A stretch of 64,000 bases of DNA, from positions 1,798,001 to 1,862,000 of the forward strand of contig NZ_JAYRYK010000001.1 of NCBI RefSeq assembly GCF_041916975.1, given 5' to 3'. The notes beneath the pieces are model-generated. The model worked only from the letters and a program-made list of their open reading frames with translations. It ran no database searches and had not been told where the DNA came from. Shown in pieces: positions 24,309 to 32,410 of this stretch. Every line of letters begins with the position of its first letter. The stretch's first letter is position 1. A program made the translations under genes and the position numbers. The DNA is from Sphingosinicella sp041916975 (GTDB lineage: Bacteria; Pseudomonadota; Alphaproteobacteria; Sphingomonadales; Sphingomonadaceae).

Positions 24309-25432
24309 CAAGCTTCCTTCCGGTAGCGGCCGACGAACGCACGTGCGAACGCCTCCAGCCGCTCCTCCGCGATGGCCTGCCGGAGCCCTGCCATCAACTG
24401 CTGATAAAAAGAGAGGTTGTGCTCGGTCATCAGCATCGCGCCGAGGATTTCGCCCGATCGGATCAGGTGGTGGATATAGGCGCGGCTCCAACCGTGGCAG
24501 ACCGCGCAGGCACAATCGGGATCGAGCGGTCCGGTATCCTCGGCGAAGCGCGCGTTCCGGAGGTTGATCGGCCCGTCGTGCGTGAACGCCTGCCCGTTGC
24601 GGCCCGATCGCGTCGGCAGCACGCAGTCGAACATGTCGATGCCGCGCTGAACCGCGCCCACGATGTCGTCGGGCTTGCCAACGCCCATCAGGTAGCGCGG
24701 CCGGTCCTCCGGCAGCAGCCCCGGCGCATAATCGAGCACCTCGAACATCTGCGGCTGACCTTCGCCGACGGCAAGACCGCCGATCGCGTAGCCGTCGAAG
24801 CCGATCTCCGTCAGAGCCTGTGAAGAGGCGCGACGCAGGTCTTCAAACATCGAGCCCTGCTGGATGCCGAACAGCGCCGCGCGGCCCGCGTGCTCATGCC
24901 CGTCGAAGCCGTCCCGCGAGCGTTTCGCCCAGCGCATCGACATTTCCATCGACTTCGCGGCAACGCCGTGCGGCGCGGGAAACGCGGTGCACTCGTCGAA
25001 CGCCATCACGATGTCGCTGCCGAGGTTGCGCTGGATTTCCATCGAGCGTTCTGGCGTCAGCAGGTGCCGCGAGCCGTCGAGGTGCGAGGCGAAGCGCACG
25101 CCCTCCTCGGTCACCTTCGTGAGGTCGGAAAGGCTCATCACCTGATAGCCGCCCGAATCGGTCAGGATGGGCCGGTCCCAGCCCATGAAGCGGTGCAGCC
25201 CGCCAAGGCGCGCCATGCGCTCGTCGCCGGGGCGCAGCATCAGGTGATACGTGTTGCCGAGGATGATGTCGGCGCCCGTGGCGCGCACGTCCGCGGGCTT
25301 CATCGCCTTCACGGTCGCGGCGGTGCCGACCGGCATGAACGCGGGCGTGCGAATCTCGCCGCGCATCATGCGGATCGTACCGGTGCGCGCGCTGCCATCG
25401 CGCGCGTGGATGGAAAAGTCGAAACGCGTCAT
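24308..25432 (-). CDS. tgt: tRNA-guanine transglycosylase
   Basis: 374 residues; I chose the ATG at 25432 (MTRFDFSIHARDGSARTG). It exchanges guanine-34 for preQ1 in tRNAs with GUN anticodons. The nucleophile Asp lies in PTRSGRNGQAFT-DMFDCVLP, the substrate Asp in TDSGGYQVMSL, and the zinc site in CACAVCHGWSRAYIHHL. It belongs to the queuosine pathway with queA, encoded on the same strand 600 bp upstream, with a lipoprotein gene between. Confidence 0.96.
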   Translation of the reverse strand: MTRFDFSIHARDGSARTGTIRMMRGEIRTPAFMPVGTAATVKAMKPADVRATGADIILGNTYHLMLRPGDERMARLGGLHRFMGWDRPILTDSGGYQVMSLSDLTKVTEEGVRFASHLDGSRHLLTPERSMEIQRNLGSDIVMAFDECTAFPAPHGVAAKSMEMSMRWAKRSRDGFDGHEHAGRAALFGIQQGSMFEDLRRASSQALTEIGFDGYAIGGLAVGEGQPQMFEVLDYAPGLLPEDRPRYLMGVGKPDDIVGAVQRGIDMFDCVLPTRSGRNGQAFTHDGPINLRNARFAEDTGPLDPDCACAVCHGWSRAYIHHLIRSGEILGAMLMTEHNLSFYQQLMAGLRQAIAEERLEAFARAFVGRYRKEA

Positions 25433-25471
25433 GGCGCGCCGCATAGAGCGAAGCGCGCGTGCAGGAAACCT

Positions 25472-26005
25472 CTATCCGCTGACGATGTGGATGCTGCCCT
25501 TCGCCCCCGCCGCGCCGTTCACCGTCTCGTCGACGAGTTCGACGACGAAGGCGTCGCCGTCCCCGGTCTCGCCGGTCAGCGTGTCGCCCTCGCGTTCGAA
25601 GGCGATACCCTTCTGCGTGAAGCGCCGCGCGAACCACCCCGCAACGGTCTTCGCGTCGGCAGGCGCCGTGAAACCGACATCCACCGCGGCGTCGCCCTTC
25701 TTGTCCTTGGCGCCGGCATCCACCCGGATATCCCCGATCGTCGAGCCGGGGTAAAGTTTCACGCCGTCGATATCGAAATCATCCGCACCGAGCGCCACCT
25801 TGGGCAGCTTCAGGTTGAGGTCGAACCCCGGCGTCGTCACCGTCACCGCCCCCGTCTTGCCGTCCGCCGCAGCTTCGAACACGCGCTTGCCCTGTTCGTT
25901 CGCCGCAACGATGGCGACGTCCGCGCCCTTCTCGGGTTGATCGGCGGGCTCGTCGCACGCGGCAAGGCCAAGCAGGGCGAGAGCGGGAATCATCAGCGTC
26001 TTCAT
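25472..26005 (-). CDS. Uncharacterised lipoprotein between queA and tgt
   Basis: 177 residues from ATG at 26005 with GAGG just upstream. A lipobox LLGLAAC places Cys at about residue 17. The mature part is a tandem beta-rich sequence (VFEAAADGKTGAVTVTTPGF, LNLKLPKVALGADDFDIDG) with Lys/Asp-rich turns and no family I recognise. It should be anchored in the envelope. A near-perfect GTATTAT/ATAATAC palindrome lies 17 bp upstream, so it probably has its own regulated promoter and is not a passive member of the tgt operon. Confidence 0.8.
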   Translation of the reverse strand: MKTLMIPALALLGLAACDEPADQPEKGADVAIVAANEQGKRVFEAAADGKTGAVTVTTPGFDLNLKLPKVALGADDFDIDGVKLYPGSTIGDIRVDAGAKDKKGDAAVDVGFTAPADAKTVAGWFARRFTQKGIAFEREGDTLTGETGDGDAFVVELVDETVNGAAGAKGSIHIVSG

Positions 26006-26021
26006 GACCACCTCATTAACC

Positions 26022-26039
26022 GTATTATGTATATAATAC
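26022..26039. promoter_or_regulatory. 18-bp palindromic operator-like site before the lipoprotein gene
   Basis: GTATTAT (26022-26028) and ATAATAC (26033-26039) are perfect inverted repeats around GTAT. They overlap the only -10-like sequence of the lipoprotein gene. The symmetry suggests a dimeric regulator; GntR/YtrA-type sites look similar, but this is a guess. Confidence 0.5.
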
Positions 26040-26052
26040 AGCAGAGGCCAGA

Positions 26053-27078
26053 TCACGGCAAGAGCAGGCTCGAATCGCCGTAGGAGTAGAAGCGATATCC
26101 GCCCCCGATCGCGTGCGCATAGGCGCCGCGCATCGTCTCCAGCCCCATCAATGCGCTCACCAGCATGAACAGCGTCGAGCGCGGCAGATGGAAGTTGGTC
26201 ATCAGGCCCTGCACCGCACGAAAGCGGTAGCCGGGCGTGATGAAAATGTCGGTATCGCCGCTGAACGGCATGATCACCCCATCCTCGCGCGCCGCGCTTT
26301 CAAGAAGACGCAGCGAGGTGGTGCCGACGGCGATGATGCGCCCGCCCGCCGCGCGCACGGCATTGAGCCGCGCCGCCGCCTCCGCGCTCACCTCGCCCCA
26401 TTCGGCGTGCATCCGGTGGTCGCGCGTGTCGTCCACCTTCACCGGCAGGAACGTCCCCGCACCGACATGCAGCGTCAACGTCTCGCGCCCCACGCCCCGC
26501 GCGTCCAGCGCCGCGATCAGCTCGGGCGTGAAGTGCAGCGCGGCCGTGGGCGCGGCGACCGCACCCTCCCGCGCCGCGAACATCGTCTGATAGTCTTCTG
26601 CATCGCGCGCATCCGCCGGTCGCTTGCCCGCAATGTACGGCGGCAGCGGCATCGTGCCCGCCGCGTGGAGCGCCGCCTCCAGCGCCCCCTCGCATTCGAA
26701 GCGCCACAGGATGCTGCCGTCCGCCGCTTTCTCGGTAACGACACCCTCCAGCCCCGCCCCGAAATCGACGCGGTCGCCGGTCTTCAGCCGCTTCGCATTG
26801 CGGACGAACGCCCGCCATTCATACGCCCCTTCGCGCTTGTGGAGCGTAACGCCGATCTTCGCCTCGCCCTTGCGGCCGAAAAGCTGCGCGGGGATGACGC
26901 GCGTGTCGTTGAAGACGAGCACATCGCCGGGCGCGAGCATCCCCGGCAGATCGCGCACGATGCGATCTTCCAGACCCTGCGGGCGCACGACGAGCATCCG
27001 CGCCGCGTCGCGCGGGCTGGCCGGGCGAAGCGCGATCAGGTCCTGCGGCAGCTCGAAATCGAAATCGTCGACGCGCAA
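26053..27078 (-). CDS. queA: S-adenosylmethionine:tRNA ribosyltransferase-isomerase
   Basis: 341 residues. It transfers and isomerises ribose from SAM onto preQ1-tRNA to make epoxyqueuosine. Family stretches are FDFELPQDLIALRPASPRDA, GDVLVFNDTRVIPAQLFGRK, TLHVGAGTFLPVKVDD and GLMTNFHLPRSTLFMLVSAL. The start is a TTG at 27078, one base after the cyclophilin stop. I accept it because the family's standard N terminus begins exactly there. No good ribosome site is visible, so coupling to the upstream gene is likely. Confidence 0.95.
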   Translation of the reverse strand: MRVDDFDFELPQDLIALRPASPRDAARMLVVRPQGLEDRIVRDLPGMLAPGDVLVFNDTRVIPAQLFGRKGEAKIGVTLHKREGAYEWRAFVRNAKRLKTGDRVDFGAGLEGVVTEKAADGSILWRFECEGALEAALHAAGTMPLPPYIAGKRPADARDAEDYQTMFAAREGAVAAPTAALHFTPELIAALDARGVGRETLTLHVGAGTFLPVKVDDTRDHRMHAEWGEVSAEAAARLNAVRAAGGRIIAVGTTSLRLLESAAREDGVIMPFSGDTDIFITPGYRFRAVQGLMTNFHLPRSTLFMLVSALMGLETMRGAYAHAIGGGYRFYSYGDSSLLLP

Positions 27079-27079
27079 G

Positions 27080-27796
27080 TCAGTTCTGCGGCGGCGGTGC
27101 CCGCACGCCCGCCTGCTGCACGGCGGGCGCGGCTTCAGGCGCAGCGATCGCAGGCGGGGGCGGCGGCACGTTGTCGGCCGCGATCGAAGCCTTGAGGATG
27201 CGGGAAGGGTTCGCGGGCGGCTCGCCGCGCGCGATCTTGTCCACGAATTCCATGCCGGAGATCACGCGGCCCCAGCCGGTGTAGTTGCCGTCCATCGTGC
27301 CGGTCATCGGCATGAACATGATGAAGAACTGGCTGTTCGCGCTGTCCGGCGCCTGCGTGCGCGCCATCGATGCGGTGCCGCGCAGATGCGGCAGCGAATT
27401 GAACTCGGCCTTGAGGTCGGGAAGGTCCGATCCGCCCTGCCCGGTGCCCTGCGGGTCGCCGGTCTGCGCCATGAAGCCTTCGATCACGCGGTGAAAGATG
27501 ATCCCGTCGTAGAAGCCGCGCCGCACCAGCGTCTTGATACGCTCGATATGGTTCGGGGCCATGTCCGGCCGCATCAGGATGGCGACGCGCCCGCCTGTCG
27601 AAAGGTCGAGATAGAGGATGTTTTCGGGGTCCTGCGCGGTTGGCGCAGCGACCGGTACCGCAGCCGGAGCCGCCGTTGCCGCCTCCTGCACCTTCATCGC
27701 CTGTTCGGGCGACATCTTGCTCGCCTCCTGCGCGGATGCGGGCGACGCCATCGCGACCGCCAGCATTGCAAACAGCGCAGTCCATACTCGTTTCAT
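27080..27796 (-). CDS. Periplasmic cyclophilin-type peptidyl-prolyl isomerase
   Basis: 238 residues from ATG at 27796. The signal peptide ends SPASAQ. A short Ala/Pro-rich spacer leads to the cyclophilin domain at about residues 55-200, with the active-site Arg region FYDGIIFHRVIEGFMAQTGD and MARTQAPDSANSQFFIMF. A Pro/Ala-rich tail follows. It catalyses cis-trans proline isomerisation in the periplasm. It lies between coaD and queA on the same strand. Confidence 0.9.
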   Translation of the reverse strand: MKRVWTALFAMLAVAMASPASAQEASKMSPEQAMKVQEAATAAPAAVPVAAPTAQDPENILYLDLSTGGRVAILMRPDMAPNHIERIKTLVRRGFYDGIIFHRVIEGFMAQTGDPQGTGQGGSDLPDLKAEFNSLPHLRGTASMARTQAPDSANSQFFIMFMPMTGTMDGNYTGWGRVISGMEFVDKIARGEPPANPSRILKASIAADNVPPPPPAIAAPEAAPAVQQAGVRAPPPQN

Positions 27797-27861
27797 GCCG
27801 AACCCTCGATTTCCAACGTGCTGCACGCCATAGCCCGCAAAAGCTGCATCCGTGCTGAATA

Positions 27862-28356
27862 TCATGATTTGTTCGCGGCAACTTTCGTCTTCACCGCCGC
27901 CGCCACTGCCGGCGTCACGAACTTGCCGATCTCGCCACCGAATATGGCGATTTCCTTCACCAGCCGCGAAGCGATCGGCTGCAGCGCCACGTCCGCCATC
28001 AGGAACACGGTCTCGATCTCGCTGTTCAGCTGCTGGTTCATGCCCGCCATCTGGTACTCGTATTCGAAATCGGCGACCGCGCGCAGGCCGCGCACGATCA
28101 TGCTCGCGCCCTGGCTCGCAGCGAAATCCATGAGCAGCGCATTGAACGAGACGACTTCGATCGTGCCGTTCGCGATGCCTGCGGTTTCGCGGCGCACTTG
28201 CTCGAGCCGTTCCTCCAGTGTGAACATCGGCGACTTCGACGGGTTCGTCGAAACACCGATGATCAGCTTGTCGACGAGCTTGGCACCGCGCCGAATGATA
28301 TCGATATGGCCGAGCGTGATCGGGTCGAACGTCCCCGGATAAACGCCGATGCGCAT
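27862..28356 (-). CDS. coaD: Phosphopantetheine adenylyltransferase
   Basis: 164 residues. It makes dephospho-CoA from 4'-phosphopantetheine and ATP. It has the nucleotidyltransferase T/HxGH motif in YPGTFDPITLGHIDIIRRGA, the substrate-site MIVRGLRAVADFEYEYQMA, and the C-terminal SSR-like segment replaced by QPIASRLVKEIAIFGGE, as usual. Length and order match the family fully. It follows the prenyl synthase gene on the same strand. Confidence 0.95.
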   Translation of the reverse strand: MRIGVYPGTFDPITLGHIDIIRRGAKLVDKLIIGVSTNPSKSPMFTLEERLEQVRRETAGIANGTIEVVSFNALLMDFAASQGASMIVRGLRAVADFEYEYQMAGMNQQLNSEIETVFLMADVALQPIASRLVKEIAIFGGEIGKFVTPAVAAAVKTKVAANKS

Positions 28357-28379
28357 GACGTGTCCCCCTGTTTGCTGGT

Positions 28380-29276
28380 CTAGCGGTCGCGTTCGATCGC
28401 GAAGCGCGCGATGGCGCGCAAGAGATCGCCGGACTGCCCGAAGCCGTGCAGATGCCCGATCGCCTGATCGATCAGCATCTCCGCCTGCTTGCGCGCGCGT
28501 TCGATGCCGAGCAGCGACACGAAGGTCGCCTTACCTGCGCCCGCGTCCTTGCGCACGGCCTTGCCCGTGCGGCTGCTGTCGCCCTCCACGTCGAGCAGGT
28601 CGTCGGCGATCTGGAACGCAAGGCCGAGGTCGCGGGCGTAGCCGCGCAGCTTCACGCGATTGTCCGCGCTCGCCTTGCCCATGATCGCGCCCGCCTCGAC
28701 AGCGAAGCCGATGAGGGCGCCCGTCTTCAATTGCTGAAGCCGCGTCGTCGTTGGAAGGTCGAACGTCTCTTCTTCGGCGACGAGATCCATCATCTGCCCG
28801 CCCGCCATGCCCGCCGGGCCACTGGCGCGCGCGAGTTCGAGCACCAGCTCGGCGCGCACATAGGGGTCTTCGTGCGTGGCCTCGTCGGCGAGCACTTCGA
28901 AGGCGAGCGCCTGCAGCGCATCGCCAGCGAGCACCGCCGTCGCCTCGTCGAACGCCTTGTGCAGCGTCGGCTTGCCGCGCCGCGTGTCGTCGTCGTCCAT
29001 GCACGGCAGATCATCGTGGACGAGGCTGTAAACGTGCACGCATTCGGTTGCGATCGCGGTGCGCAGCGCGCGCTCCTTGTCGACATGGAACAGGTCGCAC
29101 GAAGCGACCGCGAGCAGCGGCCGCATACGCTTGCCACCGCCCATCGCCGCATAGCGCATTGCCTCGACCAACTTGCGGCGGGGGTCGCCCGGAATCGGGA
29201 GCAGCTTGTCGAAACGCTGGTCGATCGCGGTTCCGATGGCGTCGAGCGCGGGCTTCAGGCTGAGCGAAGCGTGCAC
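28380..29276 (-). CDS. ispA: Short-chain polyprenyl synthase (farnesyl diphosphate synthase type)
   Basis: 298 residues. It joins isopentenyl diphosphate to allylic diphosphates. The first aspartate-rich motif is in LVHDDLPCMDDDDTRRGKPT, the second in FQIADDLLDVEGD, and the GGKRMRP lysine/arginine site is present. The residues before the first motif and the overall length fit bacterial farnesyl or geranylgeranyl synthases. The product length is not certain. It lies 8 bp after xseB, the common xseB-ispA arrangement. Confidence 0.9.
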   Translation of the reverse strand: MHASLSLKPALDAIGTAIDQRFDKLLPIPGDPRRKLVEAMRYAAMGGGKRMRPLLAVASCDLFHVDKERALRTAIATECVHVYSLVHDDLPCMDDDDTRRGKPTLHKAFDEATAVLAGDALQALAFEVLADEATHEDPYVRAELVLELARASGPAGMAGGQMMDLVAEEETFDLPTTTRLQQLKTGALIGFAVEAGAIMGKASADNRVKLRGYARDLGLAFQIADDLLDVEGDSSRTGKAVRKDAGAGKATFVSLLGIERARKQAEMLIDQAIGHLHGFGQSGDLLRAIARFAIERDR

Positions 29277-29284
29277 CGCGGCGC

Positions 29285-29536
29285 CTATTCCGCGTCGAAG
29301 GGCCGTGCGCCCTTCGGTTCGCCGTCGGGGTCGAGCTGAATGAGCTCGATGCGCGCCTGCGCCGCCTTCAGCTTCGATTCGCAGAAGGCTTTCAATTGCT
29401 GGCCCTGCTCGTAGAGCCCGATCGAGGCTTCGAGATCGACTTCACCGGCCTCGAGCTGGTGCACGATCTTCTCAAGCCGCGCGAGCGCAGCCTCGAAGCT
29501 CAGCCCATCCAGCGATGCCGTGTCCGCGCCGGTCAT
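29285..29536 (-). CDS. xseB: Exodeoxyribonuclease VII small subunit
   Basis: 83 residues from the ATG at 29536, which has GGGGAG upstream; an ATG at 29548 would add four residues. It matches XseB: FEAALARLEKIVHQLEAGEV, DLEASIGLYEQGQQLKAFCE, then LKAAQARIE. It pairs with XseA, encoded elsewhere, to form the single-strand exonuclease. It is directly upstream of ispA. Confidence 0.93.
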   Translation of the reverse strand: MTGADTASLDGLSFEAALARLEKIVHQLEAGEVDLEASIGLYEQGQQLKAFCESKLKAAQARIELIQLDPDGEPKGARPFDAE

Positions 29537-29676
29537 CTCACTCCCCATGCACTTTCAGTGTAAGGCGTTTTGGACGGGCGATGCGTGGCGGTCAACAGGG
29601 GTTTCGGCTGGCGGCTTGCGCGGCGCACCGAAACACCGCAGCATCCGGCGAAAGGGTGCGGGGCAGGCACGACACG

Positions 29677-30510
29677 ATGATGCAGACGGTCTTCGACATC
29701 GCGCACACGCGCTACGAGGAATGGGTCTTCTTCGCGATCCCGCTCGCACTGTTCGCGCTGGCCGCCATCGGGCGCTGGCGGAGCAAGACGCAGCGCTGGT
29801 CGAAAGTGCTGCTGGTGTTCGCCGCGCTCACCTTCCTGATCATGCTCATCCCGCTGTGGGACTATCACGCCATGCGGCGCGTGATGGAGGAGGGCCGCGA
29901 GATCAAGGTCGCCGAGGGCATCGTCAGCGATGCGTGGACACGGGAGCGCCGCGAAGCCCGCAGCCCGGGCGACATCGGCTATCGTTACCGCACGTGGGAG
30001 GGCTTCACCGTCGGCGGCGTCACCTTCGGCTACTGGCGCGGCTTCCAGCCTTCGGGCGCCAGCTTCACGAACCGCGGCGATCCGCCCATTCCCATCCAGA
30101 ACGGGATGCGCGCCCGCGTCACCTACCACGAACAGTGGGACGACAAGCGCATCCTCAAGTTCGAACTTGGCCCGGCCGGAGGTGCGGGCGGCATCGCCCC
30201 CGGCGCCGTCGCCGCGTTCGCACCGGACTGGACCCGCTTCGCCACCGCCGCCGCCACAGGCGACGCCGCGACCGTCAAGGCGCTGACCCGCTTCCCGTTC
30301 CTCTTCGAAGGCCGGGAACTCGCTGCCGATCGCTTCGATTCGATCTGGATGGGCCTGTTCACGCCTGCGGTGCGCGAATGCATGGGCAGGGCGCAGCCGC
30401 AGACCGAAAAGAATCGCTTCGTCGTGTTCTGTGCGCCCTATGTCTTCTACTTCGATCAAGCCGCTGAAGGCTGGCAGTTCAGCGAGTTCACCGCCGACCC
30501 CGAAGGTTAG
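29677..30510 (+). CDS. Uncharacterised membrane protein
   Basis: 277 residues from ATG at 29677 (a second ATG follows immediately). Two hydrophobic helices lie at about residues 14-36 (FFAIPLALFALAAIGRW) and 45-67 (VLLVFAALTFLIMLIPLW). A soluble part of about 200 residues follows, in which VAEGIVSDAWTRERRE and GFTVGGVTFGYWRGFQPSG suggest a beta-rich SH3/OB-like module. The last 80 residues contain FAPDWTRFATAAATGDAATV. I recognise no named family. It overlaps the convergent DUF1294 gene by 4 bp. Confidence 0.75.
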   Translation: MMQTVFDIAHTRYEEWVFFAIPLALFALAAIGRWRSKTQRWSKVLLVFAALTFLIMLIPLWDYHAMRRVMEEGREIKVAEGIVSDAWTRERREARSPGDIGYRYRTWEGFTVGGVTFGYWRGFQPSGASFTNRGDPPIPIQNGMRARVTYHEQWDDKRILKFELGPAGGAGGIAPGAVAAFAPDWTRFATAAATGDAATVKALTRFPFLFEGRELAADRFDSIWMGLFTPAVRECMGRAQPQTEKNRFVVFCAPYVFYFDQAAEGWQFSEFTADPEG

Positions 30511-30806
30511 ACGAGCAAGGTCAAGAAAGCGCGTCCGCGCTCGGTCGACGCCGCGACAAGAAGCACGATCTGCACGGCCAAAAGCACGTGGAAGCTTGTC
30601 TGAAAGGAAGCCTTGCGCGTCTTGTGGCGTACCAGCCGCATCGCCGCCCACGCGCCGGGCGAACCGCCGAGACAGGCAAGGCCGAGCAGCGTGCTTTCCG
30701 AAATCCGGCGTCCGCCCGTCTCGGCCAGATGCTTGTCCCAGACATAGGCGGCGAAGGCGGCGAGGTTCACCGCGATCAGATAGTAAGCGATCGTTCCCAT
30801 CGCCAT
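30507..30806 (-). CDS. DUF1294-type small membrane protein
   Basis: 99 residues with three or four hydrophobic segments (IAYYLIAVNLAAFAAYVWDK, LLGLACLGGSPGAWAAMRLV, HVLLAVQIVLLVA). The pattern YxWDKxxA...RISE..LL..A..GG..GA..AM...RHKT is the signature of DUF1294 proteins, integral inner-membrane proteins of unknown function. It is convergent with the preceding membrane-protein gene. Confidence 0.85.
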   Translation of the reverse strand: MAMGTIAYYLIAVNLAAFAAYVWDKHLAETGGRRISESTLLGLACLGGSPGAWAAMRLVRHKTRKASFQTSFHVLLAVQIVLLVAASTERGRAFLTLLV

Positions 30807-30841
30807 CGTCTTGCCATGCCCGCGCTTAACAGGCCGTGCGC

Positions 30842-32410
30842 CTACTCCGCCGCGATGCTTTCCGGCACCCAGCTCAGCACGGGCTTCCGCGCCGCCAGTG
30901 TTTCGTCGAGGCGGCGGCGCGGTGCGAGGTGCGGCGCGGCCTTGAAGTGCTCCACTTCACCCGCCTTCGCACGCGCCACGAGATGGCGCAGCGTCGCGAT
31001 GAACTGGTCGAGCGTCGCCTTGCTCTCGGTTTCCGTCGGCTCGATCAGCATCGCGCCGTGAACGACAAGCGGGAAGTACATCGTCATCGGATGATAGCCC
31101 TCGTCGATCAGCGCTTTGGCGATGTCGATCGTGGTGACGCCGGTGCCTTCGAGGAAATGATCGTCGAACAGCGCTTCGTGCATACAGGGGCCCGACGTGC
31201 CGAACGGCGCGGTCATCACGTCGTCGAGGCTGCGCAGCACGTAGTTCGCGTTCAGCACCGCATCTTCGGCAACCTGCCGCAGGCCGTCGGCGCCGTGGCT
31301 CATGATGTAGCTGAGCGCGCGCACGAACATGCCCATCTGGCCGTGGAAGGCGACCATGCGGCCGAAGCTGCTCGCGTGCGCGTCGCCGCTGCCATGCGAC
31401 TGTTCTTCCTCGACCAACTCATAGTGCGTGCCCGTGTGGCGAACGAACGGCAGCGGCGCGAACGGCGCCAGCGCCGCCGAGAACACCACCGGCCCCGCCC
31501 CCGGCCCACCGCCGCCGTGCGGTGTCGAGAAGGTCTTGTGGAGGTTGATGTGCATCGCGTCGACGCCGAGGTCGCCGGGGCGGACCCGCCCCACGATGGC
31601 GTTGAAGTTGGCGCCGTCGCAATAGACGTAGGCGCCCGCCGCGTGCGTCGCTTCGGAAATCGCGATCATGTCCGGCTCGAAGAGGCCGCAGGTGTTCGGA
31701 TTGGTGATCATCACCGCCGCGACATCGGCGCCGAGGCGCGCCTTCAATGCCGCAAGATCGACACGGCCCGCCGGCGTCGCCGGGATGTTCTCCACCTCAT
31801 AGCCGCAGAAGGCGGCGGTCGCCGGGTTGGTGCCGTGCGCCGATTCGGGCACCAGAACCACCTTGCGCGTCTCGCCGCGCGCTTCGTGCGCCGCGCGGAT
31901 CGCGAGCATCCCGCAAAGCTCGCCGTGTGCGCCCGCCTTCGGGCTCATGGCGACTTCGGGCATCCCGGTCAGCGTCTTCAGCCAGTGCGCGAGGCTGTCG
32001 ATCAGTTCGAGCGCGCCCTGCACGCTGTCCACGGGCTGCAGCGGGTGAATGTCCGAAAAGCCGGGCAGGCGCGCCATCTTCTCATTGAGGCGCGGGTTGT
32101 GCTTCATCGTACACGAGCCGAGCGGGAACAGCCCCATGTCGATCGCGAAGTTCTGGCGGCTGAGGCGCGTGTAGTGACGCACCGCTTCCGGCTCCGACAG
32201 GCCGGGAAGCCCGATCGGCTCACGCTCCAGCCCACCGAGGCGGGAGGTGACCTTCGGCGGCGCGGGCAGGTCGACGCCGGTCCGTTCGCTGTCGCCGATC
32301 TCGAAGATCAAGGGTTCTTCGAGCGCAAGGCCCCGGTTGCCGGTGAAGGTCTCGATATCGCCGGTCTCGATGGCGCCCGGCGCCGTCTCGCGTCCCTGAC
32401 GGTTCAGCAT
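30842..32410 (-). CDS. gcvPB: Glycine decarboxylase P protein, subunit 2
   Basis: 522 residues. It carries the pyridoxal phosphate lysine in HINLHKTFSTPHGGGGPGAG. Together with GcvPA it forms the alpha2-beta2 P protein, which decarboxylates glycine and passes the aminomethyl group to GcvH lipoate. Other family stretches are GSCTMKHNPRLNEKMARLPG and NPNTCGLFEPD. It overlaps gcvPA by 7 bp and is the last gene of the riboswitch-controlled gcv operon. Confidence 0.96.
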   Translation of the reverse strand: MLNRQGRETAPGAIETGDIETFTGNRGLALEEPLIFEIGDSERTGVDLPAPPKVTSRLGGLEREPIGLPGLSEPEAVRHYTRLSRQNFAIDMGLFPLGSCTMKHNPRLNEKMARLPGFSDIHPLQPVDSVQGALELIDSLAHWLKTLTGMPEVAMSPKAGAHGELCGMLAIRAAHEARGETRKVVLVPESAHGTNPATAAFCGYEVENIPATPAGRVDLAALKARLGADVAAVMITNPNTCGLFEPDMIAISEATHAAGAYVYCDGANFNAIVGRVRPGDLGVDAMHINLHKTFSTPHGGGGPGAGPVVFSAALAPFAPLPFVRHTGTHYELVEEEQSHGSGDAHASSFGRMVAFHGQMGMFVRALSYIMSHGADGLRQVAEDAVLNANYVLRSLDDVMTAPFGTSGPCMHEALFDDHFLEGTGVTTIDIAKALIDEGYHPMTMYFPLVVHGAMLIEPTETESKATLDQFIATLRHLVARAKAGEVEHFKAAPHLAPRRRLDETLAARKPVLSWVPESIAAE

